Source: Ktedonospora formicarum
GTDB lineage: Bacteria > Chloroflexota > Ktedonobacteria > Ktedonobacterales > Ktedonobacteraceae
Length of the DNA stretch: 64,000 nucleotides
Assembly: GCF_016587355.1 (NCBI RefSeq)
Contig: NZ_BNJF01000008.1
Coordinates: 186,001 to 250,000, forward strand
Reading direction: 5' to 3'
The notes below the pieces were generated by a model, which worked only from the letters and a program-made list of their open reading frames with translations, searched no databases and was not told the origin of the DNA. Below are positions 15,764 to 25,480 of this stretch, in pieces. The translations under genes and the position numbers were made by a program. Within the stretch, counting starts at the first letter, position 1. Every line of letters starts with the position of its first letter.

Positions 15764-16723
15764 TTAGTGCGTATTTCTGTGTACCTGTTGTTTCCCGCGT
15801 GCGTTCACCAAAGTCACGCCGGAGATGGCGATTAGACCACCAGACAACGCAAGCCATGTCGGCCACTCACCCAACCAGAACCATGCGATACCAAGTGTTA
15901 CTACCGGAACAAGATATAGAAAACTCGCCGCGCGGGTGGCGGAAATGCTAGCAAGTGCATATGCCCAACTGACATAGCCGAGGGCCGCTGGAAAAATTCC
16001 AAGATAGATAACTGCCGCTGTCTCAGAGAATGGTGCTGTTTGTACAGTGGTCACCAAGCCGGGAGTAAAGGCCAGGAGCACAAACGTACCAGCCCAGATA
16101 GCATATGTGGTACACTGCAACGCGGTATAGCGCCCAAGATACGGCTTCTGCCAGACAAAATAGAGGCTCTGAGCAAGGGCAGCACATAAGATGAGCAAAG
16201 CCCCAGGAGAAAAAGAGATTCCATTCCCAGTACTTAGAGAAATGAGCGAAACACCTAGAACACAGATAAGAATTCCTACCCACCCCCAAATACGCAGGCG
16301 CTCCTTTAAGAAGACCATCGAGAGGAGCGCCGTGAGAATAGGATTGGTATTAACAAGAAAGCTGGAGAGTCCAGCGGAAACGCTGAGTTCTCCCATATTT
16401 AATACGACGTTATAGAGCGCAATCCCAACAATCCCCGTCAGCGCAAGACCGGGCACATCGCGCCACCTTGGAAGTGGCATTCGCGTCACAAGAGCAACAA
16501 GAGCAACCACAAGGGAGGCTGTAAGATACCGCAACAATGCGAGATGTGTTGGGCTATACCCATGTAGTCCAACACGAATTCCGACAAAAGAGGATGCCCA
16601 ACAGCAAATCGTGATTCCGATGGCAAGAGCCGTTCTCATCTTAAAACGCGCCTGGGTATTCGCCACGGCAAAGATTTCATGAGAGCCAATGTCCGCATCC
16701 TTTGTTCTTTGAGAAAGCTTCAT
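15764..16723 (-). CDS. EamA/DMT-family membrane transporter
   Basis: 319 residues with ten predicted hydrophobic helices arranged as two EamA repeats: the first opens with AIGITICCWASSFVGIRVGL and the second includes GALLILCAALAQSLYFVWQK. The motif SFLVNTNPILTALLSMVFLK, then ERL, marks the end of repeat 1, and YLVPVVTLGIAWFWLGEWPT that of repeat 2. Such proteins export amino acids or metabolites at the inner membrane. A 25-residue hydrophilic leader precedes helix 1. GGAG lies 8 bases before ATG 16723. It is divergent from a LysR gene, its likely regulator. Confidence 0.9.
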   Translation of the reverse strand: MKLSQRTKDADIGSHEIFAVANTQARFKMRTALAIGITICCWASSFVGIRVGLHGYSPTHLALLRYLTASLVVALVALVTRMPLPRWRDVPGLALTGIVGIALYNVVLNMGELSVSAGLSSFLVNTNPILTALLSMVFLKERLRIWGWVGILICVLGVSLISLSTGNGISFSPGALLILCAALAQSLYFVWQKPYLGRYTALQCTTYAIWAGTFVLLAFTPGLVTTVQTAPFSETAAVIYLGIFPAALGYVSWAYALASISATRAASFLYLVPVVTLGIAWFWLGEWPTWLALSGGLIAISGVTLVNARGKQQVHRNTH

Positions 16724-16869
16724 TTTATTTTCTCCAATGTATCCTCATCCTGATGTAATACTATCCGTAAGTAGCGTTTTTTTACAACCATGATGCATCA
16801 CGAAAAGAAGAATGCATCGATAAACTTGTACTTATTATAGGTGCATGTTACGATCATGTCTAACGATTT

Positions 16870-16901
16870 AATTTGATCATACTGATCGCCAAATTTGATC
16901 A
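16870..16901. promoter_or_regulatory. Direct repeats AATTTGATCA in the LysR/EamA intergenic region
   Basis: AATTTGATCA occurs at 16870-16879 and 16892-16901, 22 bp apart (two helical turns). Each contains the TGATCA half-palindrome. The spacing suits a LysR tetramer binding one face of the helix and probably controlling the divergent transporter. The second copy overlaps the Shine-Dalgarno region of the regulator itself. Confidence 0.5.
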
Positions 16902-16915
16902 ATGGAGGAAATGGC

Positions 16916-17815
16916 ATGGACTTTCGTCAACTCACCACCTTTCGTACGCTCGCTCTGACCCTTAACTTCCATCAAGCTGCTGAACAATTAGATTATGTCC
17001 AATCAACTGTGACAGCCCAGATCCAGGCCCTAGAGGAAGACTTGGGAACGCGTCTTTTTGATAGGCTGGGGAGATATATCAAGCTGACAGAGGCCGGAGA
17101 ACGCTTGCTTCCTTATACGGAACAACTACTCACAATAGCTGAAGAGGCACGGACCGCGGTATCAGGACAAAAGGGGTACACTGGCACACTGACAATTGGA
17201 GCAACCGAAACGTTGTGTACCTATCGCCTGCCCGCAGTGCTTCACCAGTTCCGCCTCACGTATCCACAAGTCCGGCTTCTACTCACACCTTCACCCTTTT
17301 CCTCCCTGCGCCGCCTCGTCAGCGACGGTCAGGTCGATCTCGCCTTTCTGATGGAAGAGCCAATTACAGCCACCGCACTACATGCCGAATCACTTCTGGC
17401 TGAATCCATCCTTCTAGTCGCTTCCGCCGACCATCCACTGGCTCGGTACTCTGCAATCCTGCCATCTGATCTGGAAAACGAAACCCTGTTGATGACAGAG
17501 GCAGGATGTAGCTATCGCCTACAGTTCCAACATCAACTGAATAAAGCTGGCATCCAACCAACAACAATCATGGAATTTGAGAGCATTGAGGCAATCAAGC
17601 AGTGCACACTCATAGGCATGGGAATCGCGATCCTACCAGCAATTACTGTCACAACCGAGATTCAACAGGGAAAACTGGTAGTCCTGCCTTGGAGCGGAGA
17701 ACCTATCGGCCTGATCATGCAGATGATTTGGCACAAACAGAAATGGCTCTCACCTGTGCTTCAGGCTTTCTTACAAGTCGCCAGGAACAACCTGGTACAA
17801 CCCACTCGCTCCTGA
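16916..17815 (+). CDS. LysR-family transcriptional regulator
   Basis: 299 residues from ATG 16916, chosen because GGAGGA lies 6 bases upstream; the longer reading from 16895 would begin inside the repeats. The winged HTH is MDFRQLTTFRTLALTLNFHQ with QSTVTAQIQALEEDLGTRLF. The C-terminal periplasmic-binding-like effector domain starts with TGTLTIGATETL and includes IEAIKQCTLIGMGIAILPA. Divergence from the EamA exporter suggests substrate-triggered control of export. Confidence 0.92.
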   Translation: MDFRQLTTFRTLALTLNFHQAAEQLDYVQSTVTAQIQALEEDLGTRLFDRLGRYIKLTEAGERLLPYTEQLLTIAEEARTAVSGQKGYTGTLTIGATETLCTYRLPAVLHQFRLTYPQVRLLLTPSPFSSLRRLVSDGQVDLAFLMEEPITATALHAESLLAESILLVASADHPLARYSAILPSDLENETLLMTEAGCSYRLQFQHQLNKAGIQPTTIMEFESIEAIKQCTLIGMGIAILPAITVTTEIQQGKLVVLPWSGEPIGLIMQMIWHKQKWLSPVLQAFLQVARNNLVQPTRS

Positions 17816-19549
17816 TACAGCTCTCATGAAATACATCTTCCGGAAGACGCTGGCCTGTTAAGGTCCGCCATATCAGCAAGCTGAATACGTGGTTTTGGGG
17901 GGCCATGGCATGTCCTTACGAGGAGGCAACGAGCTCTCTCCCTTGTTCATTCGTCATCGTACCACCTCACGTTGGAAGCAATAGAACCAGTTGCTTTTGG
18001 AGCTACACTGCCAGCAGCACCGTCCTCGACGTCTGCACCACTTTGAACCAACGTCTTAGAAGGACCCATTCATTTTGAGCAGGAATATGCTGAGCCTCTT
18101 CTCTGTTGTAAACAGTCGTGGCATGATCATGTCTCACTTTGGAAAGAAGTTCAAAGCGAAAGGATAGATTGTAAGATGTTCAAATTCCCATGGACTCAGG
18201 TATCCAAGGGTTGAGTGGCGTCGTACCCGCCATTAAAGAGCATCAGTCCAGGGGCACTCGCACCGCGCAAGAACCACAGGAGGCAACACCTTCCTATGGA
18301 CCACAGCACACACCGCATCGCACCTCTGCCAGTACGCGTTGCTCCACAACCCTGAGAAGATCTGCATTCCTTCCTCCCTCGGACCGCCAAGCAGATGTAG
18401 TACGAACACGTCAATCAGGTCACTCGCACCTCCAATGAGCCCGTTCCACATTGCCTCTTCTCGGGTCTCGCTCGCGGGCTCTCGCGAGCTGACCATCGCT
18501 TCCTTGGCGATCTTCTTTTGCGAGCGTGAGGAGGCCATTTACCAGATGACCCTTCATCGGTTCTGGGCCCCATTTGAACACCTTGAACACTTTCCCGTTC
18601 TCACGCGTTCCCTCTTGGCGCTCTAGCCGTACTGCGTATCTCAAATCTAAAACAGCACCTCTCCACGATCCTATCGAACGCCCGCAGCGCGCAACGAGAT
18701 CTTCACCGCGCCTTTTTCCATCCGCTTTCCGATGTGGCCAAAGAGGCCTTGGCTCTCGTCTCACACGCGTATCAGCACTACTAACCAACCTCTTCGGTAC
18801 AAACCCTTGAGCACCGCATCCAACAACACCTCGACGCCTGCAATATTACCTTCCCCTCTTCTCCGTGACGGCTCAATAATCTAATGACTATCAGATAATC
18901 CGGCAACAGAAGGTGAAGCAAAGAACACCGTTCAGGAACCTCAAAGACACCTTTTCTGGGATTCTCCCACACATTCCTTTCCTACAAAGCGCCAAGTAGG
19001 ATCCCGCCAATCGTGTCTTTCTTCCCACCATTGCTGTCTTTAGGCCCATCCCCCCATTGCACCTCTCGCACGCAAAGAAGCGGAGCAGCCAGTTCCGCCA
19101 TCAGAAAGCGTGAAATACATTGGAGGGCAAAGACACGTTTGGTGGGAATTCTGTAGGGAAAGGGCACCTTTTCTGGGGGGCAAAGACAGCAATGGTGGGA
19201 GTTTTCACACGAGGTGAGCTGCATCAAAGACAGCAATTATGATATCCTACACTCTTGACATAGGAGATCGTTCTCCTCTCTATGGCCTCCTCTTCTTTAG
19301 CATTTTCTGCCAATTGGCCTACTTTCTTTTTATCAACAACACCCCTTAAAATGCTCTTCAATTTATTCCTGAAGTTGACAATACCGGTAGAACCGTAAGT
19401 GTGTATAGCAATAATAGCTGATGTTGTCTTATGGAATAAGGTGATACTAGTACGTAGCTAAACCGCCGTTGAGGAAATTTGTAACACAGATAAGGTGAGT
19501 TTCTTGCTCCTATGCAGTAGTAGTATCAAATATTGGAAGGAGAGAATAA
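17816..19549. other. 1.7-kb gene-poor stretch with decayed sequence
   Basis: No intact gene was found. Apart from the remnant at 18230-18790, the minus strand of 18860-19240 has patchy protein-like stretches such as PERCSLLHLLLPDYLIVIRL with no recognisable family. ACCTTTTCTGGG recurs near 18948 and 19168, and GGCAAAGACA recurs around 19120-19190. It looks like old mobile or host DNA in decay. Confidence 0.45.
18230..18790 (-). pseudogene. Unrecognised frameshifted coding remnant
   Basis: Frame one reads LDLRYAVRLERQEGTRENGK, then VFKWGPEPMKGHLVN. After a shift, frame two continues as MASSRSQKKIAKEAMVSSRE, ETREEAMWNGLIGGASDLID and VFVLHLLGG. The joined protein would be soluble and basic at the start. 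I cannot name the family. Confidence 0.3.
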
Positions 19550-19852
19550 GTGTCCCCTAACAAACTATGTATCATTTTGTTAGGAGCATTGCTCCTTAGC
19601 GCTCTTGCATTCTCTCTTGGCGTGACACCTTTTGCCTTCTCCCAAAGTTTGGGTAGATCTCAAGGAGTGTTACAACCATCGGATGTTGGCACGAACTCAT
19701 CTGAATATAATAATACCTATAACATGGCATACAATTCGGCCATCGAGGGCTGCATACGATTTAGGGCTAAATTGCGGGTCTATAATCCAAAACCCGGCTT
19801 TATGGAAGGTTTCCAGGCAGGTCTGAGTAGCCCCGCTTGTGCTAATCTCTAA
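19550..19852 (+). CDS. Small secreted protein (unknown function)
   Basis: 100 residues from a GTG start with GGAGAG upstream. Residues 5-30 are a signal peptide: KLCIILLGALLLSALAFSLG, with a likely cleavage site after AFSQS. The mature part has two cysteines (GCIRF and PACAN) that could form a disulfide, several Asn/Tyr residues (NNTYNMAYNSAIEGC) and no recognised domain. It stands alone between decayed sequence and an IS element; about 300 bp of low-coding sequence lies upstream. Confidence 0.55.
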   Translation: MSPNKLCIILLGALLLSALAFSLGVTPFAFSQSLGRSQGVLQPSDVGTNSSEYNNTYNMAYNSAIEGCIRFRAKLRVYNPKPGFMEGFQAGLSSPACANL

Positions 19853-20022
19853 AAAAGAGCATGAAATAGCATTTTTACGGTATGAGAGGTACCTCCCTTC
19901 CCTGGCGCATCGCCTTTCTTGCATTCATCTTACCATCTAATCTATTCCCCACAACCCTCTAGACTATAAGAATTGGACTGACCTCACCAGAAGCTCAAGA
20001 AAAGCCCATTGCCACTCTCAAG

Positions 20023-20872
20023 GGCTGTGTTGCAAAAGAAAGCTGATCTGTCAGAATGGTGAGAAAAGAAGAAAAAGAGGATCAATCATGGCGGAGCAGC
20101 ACCCATTCAAATGGCGTCACTTCCAAGCCGAGATCATTTTACTGAGCGTGCGTTGGTAGTTGCGGTACGCGCTCAGCTATCGGGATCTGGAGGAGATGAT
20201 GCGGGAACGGGGTCTCCAGGTAGATCACTCCACGGTCTATCGATGGGTGCAGTGCGACGCTCCTGAGTTGGAGAAGCGCTGTCGGCCTCATCTGGCGGGC
20301 ACCAATGACTCCTGGCGGGTCGATGAGACCTATGTCAAGGTGAAGGGCGTGTGGATGTACCTGTACCGCGCACTGGATTCTCAGGGAAACACGCTAGAGT
20401 TCCATCTGAGCGCCACTCGCGATACTCAGGCAGCCAAGAGTTTTTTCCTGAAAACCCTTGGGGCCTCCCACGCGGTGACTCCTCGCGTGATCACGATGGA
20501 CAAAAACGCAGCATATCCCAAAGCTCTTCAGGAAATACAAACAACAAGGGGTCTGCCAGAGACGTGCGAACTTCGCCAGTGCAAATATCTCAATAACTTG
20601 ATTGAACAAGATCACCGGTTCATCAAACGGCTGGTCAAACCTGGATTGGGCTTCTTTTCGTTTCAAACAGCATGGAGAACATTACAGGGATATGAAGTGA
20701 TGAATATGATAAGAAAAGGACAAATGCAAGGAGTGCGCAAAGGAGACGGCTTAGGGCAAGCGACATTCATTGCGGAATTATTCGGAGTGACCATTTAAAA
20801 CACAGCAGCACAATGGTGAAGCCCCGAAGCCCCATCCTTTGTGCTCCCCCTCTCCATTTTTGCAACACAGCC
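20023..20872 (+). mobile_element. IS6-family element, 850 bp, with terminal inverted repeats
   Basis: The 15-bp ends GGCTGTGTTGCAAAA (20023-20037) and their exact complement (20858-20872) bound a single transposase gene. The flanking 8-mers (CTCTCAAG and ATCTTAAG) match at six of eight positions, so a target duplication is only suggestive. The element ends about 20 bases before the promoter of the large LuxR gene. Confidence 0.85.
20088..20798 (+). pseudogene. IS6-family transposase interrupted by one TAG codon
   Basis: Starts MAEQHPFKWRHFQAEIILLS, hits TAG at 20157-20159 (VRW-stop-LRY, where related copies have Tyr), and then runs uninterrupted to 20798. The HTH is YALSYRDLEEMMRERG with HSTVYRWVQ. 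The DDE residues are Asp in RVDETYVKVKG, Asp in VITMDKNAAYPKA and Glu in NLIEQDHRFIKRL. A single Tyr-to-stop change is the only defect, so inactivation is recent or the codon is read through. Confidence 0.85.
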
Positions 20873-20893
20873 ATCTTAAGCACCTACACCGGC

Positions 20894-20935
20894 TTGCCAA
20901 CACCTCTCGCTTCTGCTATACTCACCCGCGTTGGG
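20894..20935 (+). promoter_or_regulatory. Promoter of the large LuxR gene
   Basis: TTGCCA (20894-20899), a 17-bp spacer and TATACT (20917-20922) form a good sigma-70-like promoter. GTTGGG follows at 20930-20935, then GATGTTGGGATGTTGGGG. The same arrangement precedes the two other regulators that share the N-terminal module. Confidence 0.7.
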
Positions 20936-20977
20936 ATGTTGGGATGTTGGGGAATGTCTGTTGGGAAGAGGAAACCG

Positions 20978-23900
20978 ATGCCAAAGCCAGCCGCACATGT
21001 TCTCACCTGGTCTGCCGAACACCAGTGCTATCTTCTGCAGACCCTTGACCATCCTCCACAATCTATCCTCCCAGGAGACGAAGGTACCTGGCAGATCTGG
21101 CTAATGACCCATTCCTCTTTTTCCTTTCAAGGACAACAGGGGCGTCTCAATGTGTTCAAAGAGGACCGGCCTCGCGGGCAGGGCTACTGGTATGCGTATC
21201 ACACCAGCTCCGGTCAAACCAGCAAGCGCTATCTCGGACCAGGTGCACGCGTCTCCCTCGCCCGTTTAGAGGAGATTGCGCAGAGCGTAAAACGTGACAA
21301 ACGTGACAAGCGAGAGCAGGCGGTGAGTTCTCTGCACCTGGTTCCTCCCCCCGTTTCCAGGCATACAACGCAGGGAGGCATTGCGGGCCCTTCCAGCATG
21401 GTCTTCTCTGCTGCTGAGTTCAAGGATCCCGACATGATGGTGATGACCAGACTCTCCCCTCCACATCTGCCCGCCACGCTCGTTGTCCGGAAGCGCCTCC
21501 TCTCGGCTCTGGATGCCGCTATTTCTCGTCCTTTGACCTTGCTCTCGGCATCTGCGGGCTGGGGTAAGACTACGCTGCTCACAGCCTGGGTACAACGACA
21601 GCAAGATCCTGTCGCCTGGCTCTCTCTCGAAGCACTGGATAACGACCCAATACGCTTTTGGACCTCGCTGATCGCAGCCCTACGCAGATGCTGGCCAGAG
21701 ATTGGGAAGAATGCGCTCACCCTGCTGCAACAGGAATCTCTTTCTCTTGGTATCACGGCGCTCCTCAACGAATTGACTGACAGAAATGCGCAGACCTCAC
21801 GCATCCTGCTGATCCTGGATGATTATCATGTGATCAATATGCCCGCTATCCACGCCTCCCTCACCTTCTTTTTGGAGCATCTACCTCCTCGTGTGCATCT
21901 CTTGCTCGCCAGTCGCGTCGATCCAGAACTTCCCCTCCCCCGTCTTCATTTGCGCGGCCAGGTGAGCGAAATTCGTGATAGCGATCTGCGCTTTACCCTG
22001 GAAGAGACGCAACGTTTTCTCACCCAGAGCATGGGGCTCGTCCTCTCAAAAGCGAATATTGCCTTGCTGCAAACGCGCATTGAGGGCTGGATCGCAGGCC
22101 TCCAGCTCGCAGCCCTGGTGCTCCAAAAACAGGCGGACCCCTCCGCCTATGTGTCCACCTTGAGTGGTAGCTACCGCTTTTTGTTGGATTATATGCGGGA
22201 CGAGATTCTGGTGGAACTGCCCCAACCACTGCAAGACTTCTTGCTGCAAACTAGCGGGCTGAGCCGCTTGAATGCCTCACTTTGTGACGCGGTCACGAGA
22301 AGAAATGATAGTGAGTTTGTGCTGGAACAAGTGATGCGTGCCAATCTCTTTCTACAAGCTCTACCGGGAGAACAACCGTGGTATCGCTATCACGCGTTGT
22401 GGGCGCAGGCATTACAGCACGAAGCCCGGCGTCGCCTGGGAGTGGGAACCATGCATGTACTGAGTCGTCAAGCCAGTCAATGGTATGAGCAACACCATCT
22501 GCTCCCCGAAGCGATTGAAGCCGCGCTGGCTGGGGAAGATTATGGTCGTGTTGCAAGGCTTGTTGAGCGTTTTGTCACCCCGCAGAGCTTTCGCAACGCG
22601 TACCATACCCTGTCTCGTTGGCTGAGACAATTGCCTGAGGAGATCTTGCGAACTCGGCCAGAGTTATGTTTTCAGTCTAGCCTCGCATTAACGTTTACGA
22701 CCGATCGACGTTCACCTGCTACCTGGGAACAGGTCGAGCGGCTTCTTCAGTGGGCAAAGCAGGGCTTTGAGGCAACAGCGCAATGGGAACACCTTGGGGA
22801 AGCGCTCCAACTCCATGCCGACCTTGCGTACTTTCAAGAAGATTTGCCCCGCATGTTTGCGTTAAGCCAGCAGGTTCAACCAAGGCTTCCAGAGGACAGT
22901 TTTATGTATCCTGATGTGCTTTTGTTGCGGGGACTTGCGGCAAGGCTTTCAGGCGAGGTAAACAGAGCCTGGCAGTACTTTCTCGAAGGATATCGGAGAG
23001 AAAAAAACCTCAACGATCATGCTGGATCATTGGGGGCGTCCCTCTGTTTGGGAGAGGTCTGCCTAGAAAAAGGCGAGTTGCGCAGGGCCTCCCACTACTA
23101 CCAGCAGGCCCTTGCCCACATGCATGAGGATCAGGAGTTGGCGCGAGAGCAACTGCGGCTCTCCACCGGAAGCACAGAGCCGTTCTTCGTCTCATGGGCC
23201 TATCATTGTCTTGCTCAGCTTGCATATGAGCGCAATGAGTTAGCTGATGCGCAGCATGCTCTCTCTGAGGCACAGGCTTTGCGAGAAACGCCTGCGAAAG
23301 GGGTCCATGTGCTGACATCAGGCATGCTCATCCAGGCTCGTCTGCTGCATGTTTGCAGGCAGACGGAAAAGGCTCAAGAGGTGCTCTCGCTCTGGGAAAG
23401 GCAGACGCGCTTCCCCTGGCCTTTGCGAGTGATACGCACTTGCCGAGCACGACTGCACCTGGCCAATGGAGATCTCTCTGCGGTCGAACGATGGGCACAG
23501 GAAAAGCAACAGGCTGACCAATCCCAAGCACCCGAACAGGAGCTTCCGCTCATGCTTCAGCAGGAAGAAGCGCTGCTCCTCGTGCGTTTGCATATCGCGC
23601 AACGGAGAGGGGAAACCGCCTTGAAAGCATTGGTCCCCTGGAAAGAGAAAGCCCAGGCTCAGGGACGCAAGCGCAGCGTTCTGGAAATCCAGATTCTGGA
23701 GGCCCTGGCCCACGCTGCCTGCCAGGAGCATCGCCAGGTTGCATTCTCTCTGCAAGAGGCATTGCGGCTGGCTCACCCTGAGAACTACCAACGCGTCTTT
23801 TTGGATGAAGGCCCGACGATGGAAATCCTGCTCAAAACGCTCCTGCCAGAGCTACGCGAGACATCTCTGATTTCCTATACGCGAATACTCTTACGCGCCT

Positions 23901-24160
23901 TTGCCCAGAAATCGGGTACACAGCTCGCAGAAGAGACATCACATGGCAAGCAAGATGCCTTGCAGCTGGAGCCGCTCAGTGAGCAGGAGCAGCGTGTTTT
24001 GTGTCTCCTGGTCGTGGGGCGCTCCAATCCAGAGATTGCCCGTGAACTGGTGATCTCGGTCAATACTGTGAAAACCCATGTTCAAAGTCTCTATCACAAA
24101 CTCAATGTCCACAGCCGGATTGAAGCCAGTGAGGCGGCACGACGCCTATCTTTACTTTAA
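20978..24160 (+). CDS. Large MalT-like LuxR/STAND transcriptional regulator
   Basis: 1060 residues from ATG 20978. That start matches its two paralogues (MPKxxPxxL) and the purine-rich GGGAAGAGG upstream; a longer reading would start inside the IS element. Residues 1-100 are a shared module with RGQGYWYAY and KRYLG. The ATPase domain follows with Walker A SAGWGKTT near 192-199 and Walker B ILLILDDYHV near 265. Next comes a winged-helix part (LPQPLQDFLLQTSGLSRLNA), then TPR-like helical repeats (about 540-960). The C-terminal LuxR HTH is LSEQEQRVLCLLVVGRSNPE with VISVNTVKTHVQSLYHKL. As a STAND ATPase it probably oligomerises on binding an inducer and then activates transcription. Its targets are unknown. 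Confidence 0.92.
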   Translation: MPKPAAHVLTWSAEHQCYLLQTLDHPPQSILPGDEGTWQIWLMTHSSFSFQGQQGRLNVFKEDRPRGQGYWYAYHTSSGQTSKRYLGPGARVSLARLEEIAQSVKRDKRDKREQAVSSLHLVPPPVSRHTTQGGIAGPSSMVFSAAEFKDPDMMVMTRLSPPHLPATLVVRKRLLSALDAAISRPLTLLSASAGWGKTTLLTAWVQRQQDPVAWLSLEALDNDPIRFWTSLIAALRRCWPEIGKNALTLLQQESLSLGITALLNELTDRNAQTSRILLILDDYHVINMPAIHASLTFFLEHLPPRVHLLLASRVDPELPLPRLHLRGQVSEIRDSDLRFTLEETQRFLTQSMGLVLSKANIALLQTRIEGWIAGLQLAALVLQKQADPSAYVSTLSGSYRFLLDYMRDEILVELPQPLQDFLLQTSGLSRLNASLCDAVTRRNDSEFVLEQVMRANLFLQALPGEQPWYRYHALWAQALQHEARRRLGVGTMHVLSRQASQWYEQHHLLPEAIEAALAGEDYGRVARLVERFVTPQSFRNAYHTLSRWLRQLPEEILRTRPELCFQSSLALTFTTDRRSPATWEQVERLLQWAKQGFEATAQWEHLGEALQLHADLAYFQEDLPRMFALSQQVQPRLPEDSFMYPDVLLLRGLAARLSGEVNRAWQYFLEGYRREKNLNDHAGSLGASLCLGEVCLEKGELRRASHYYQQALAHMHEDQELAREQLRLSTGSTEPFFVSWAYHCLAQLAYERNELADAQHALSEAQALRETPAKGVHVLTSGMLIQARLLHVCRQTEKAQEVLSLWERQTRFPWPLRVIRTCRARLHLANGDLSAVERWAQEKQQADQSQAPEQELPLMLQQEEALLLVRLHIAQRRGETALKALVPWKEKAQAQGRKRSVLEIQILEALAHAACQEHRQVAFSLQEALRLAHPENYQRVFLDEGPTMEILLKTLLPELRETSLISYTRILLRAFAQKSGTQLAEETSHGKQDALQLEPLSEQEQRVLCLLVVGRSNPEIARELVISVNTVKTHVQSLYHKLNVHSRIEASEAARRLSLL

Positions 24161-24194
24161 TTTCCCCTTCTTTTCCCCTCACCCATTCACAATC

Positions 24195-24229
24195 GCCCCA
24201 TCGGATGATGTCAGCTCACCCGATGGGGC
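24195..24229 (+). terminator. Terminator-like hairpin after the LuxR gene
   Basis: GCCCCATCGG (24195-24204) pairs exactly with CCGATGGGGC (24220-24229), followed by TTTATAC. It separates the regulator from the small gene that follows. Confidence 0.6.
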
Positions 24230-24272
24230 TTTATACTCCAAAGAGCCTGAACGAAAGGAGGAAGCGCGGAAC

Positions 24273-24548
24273 ATCCACTATCGCATCTGTATCAAAGGAC
24301 GCCTGGATCCATCCTGGCAAGAATGGTTTGAGACACTCGACATTCTTCCCGAGGTTTCAGGGAGAACCATGCTGTGTGGATCACTGGTTGATCAAGCAGC
24401 GCTCTATCGCGTTCTCCACAAAATTCACAGCCTTGGACTCGTTCTCCTCTCCCTTGAGAGAGACGAGCTTCCATCAGTCTCAGTGCTAGTGTGTCTTTCA
24501 CCGATTTCTCGTACTAATTTTGCTTTTGCTGTCTCGACTGGCTTGTAA
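24273..24548 (+). CDS. Small conserved cytosolic protein with probable non-ATG start
   Basis: The protein reads YRICIKGRLDPSWQEWFETL, then VSGRTMLCGSLVDQAALYRV, then LHKIHSLGLVLLSLERDE, a small alpha/beta fold I recall as common in Ktedonobacteria but functionally undefined. No ATG, GTG or TTG occurs between the terminator hairpin and this domain. Instead a strong AAAGGAGG (24254-24261) stands 11 bases before an ATC codon at 24273, which I take as the start. A longer frame from 24078 would overlap the LuxR gene and cross the hairpin. About 20 residues after SLERDE look like random extension. Confidence 0.5.
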   Translation: MHYRICIKGRLDPSWQEWFETLDILPEVSGRTMLCGSLVDQAALYRVLHKIHSLGLVLLSLERDELPSVSVLVCLSPISRTNFAFAVSTGL

Positions 24549-24622
24549 AGCAGAGCTATAAGCCTGCGATAAATTTTTGCAGAGATCCTGACCATCCCTT
24601 AATTGAAGAAGGAGCGATCATT

Positions 24623-25480
24623 ATGATCAAGAACCATATAAACACTACTGCAGAAACGACCCATACTGTGCTTTCCAAGGATGGGACGAGAATTAGTTAT
24701 CTGAGTATTGGCAGTGGGCCTGCGGTGATTATAGTGCCCGGAGCCCTTTCGTTCGCCAGCGAGTATACTGCCTTCGCTCATGTACTGGCCGAGCACTTCA
24801 CTGTATATACCATCGAGCGGCGCGGGCGCGGCCTGAGCGGGCCGCAGGGCAATGATTACAGTATTACGAAAGAGAGCGAGGATGTCCGGGCTCTGCAGCG
24901 TGAGACTGGCGCGTCTTTCATTGTTGGTCACAGTTTTGGTGGACTCATCGCCTTGGAAGTTGCCCGCAACAACAGCGCCCTCACCAAAGTCGCTGTCTAC
25001 GAGCCTGGCGTCTCTATTGACGGCTCTATCCCAGCGGGCTGGATACCAGGCTACGAGAAGAAACTGGCGGAGGGGAAGAAACTGGATGCTTTTGTTGAAT
25101 TCATCAGAGCCCTCAATCCTCAATCTTCGGGGAAGGCACCAGCCTGGCTTCTGAAGCGGCTGTTGCCATTATTCATGGGTTCTCATGAGTTGAAGCGGAA
25201 GCTGAGTCTTCTCCATGAAAACCTGCGCGAACATAAGGAAGTGGCTCGCCTGAATAACAGCTACGAAATTTATCGGGAAATTACTGCGTGCGTTCTGCTC
25301 ATGTATGGCGGCAAAGACCAGGCTACGCTGGCAGAGGGAAATATGCATCGGCTTACAGCGGTCTTCTCACGAGCTGAAGTGAGGAAATTTCCCACACTCG
25401 ACCACTTCGGTATCAATGAAGGGAGTCCACGAGAAGTGGCAGAGGCCGTCAGTACCTACTTTTTGAAGAGGGAGTTATAG
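24623..25480 (+). CDS. Alpha/beta-fold hydrolase
   Basis: 285 residues. The nucleophile elbow GHSFGG places Ser104, the acid is probably Asp232 in YGGKDQATLA, and the base is His261 in PTLDHFGINE. The oxyanion region VPGALSFASEY and the ERRGRGLSG loop follow the usual order. No signal peptide, so cytosolic. GAAGGAG precedes ATG 24623. The substrate cannot be inferred. It stands alone between the small conserved gene and a decayed region. Confidence 0.9.
   Translation: MIKNHINTTAETTHTVLSKDGTRISYLSIGSGPAVIIVPGALSFASEYTAFAHVLAEHFTVYTIERRGRGLSGPQGNDYSITKESEDVRALQRETGASFIVGHSFGGLIALEVARNNSALTKVAVYEPGVSIDGSIPAGWIPGYEKKLAEGKKLDAFVEFIRALNPQSSGKAPAWLLKRLLPLFMGSHELKRKLSLLHENLREHKEVARLNNSYEIYREITACVLLMYGGKDQATLAEGNMHRLTAVFSRAEVRKFPTLDHFGINEGSPREVAEAVSTYFLKREL

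Noticed and set aside
20813..20977. Longer N-terminus for the LuxR gene starting inside the IS element
   Set aside because: Paralogues start at MPK, the promoter lies at 20894-20922 within this stretch, and the extension is not protein-like.
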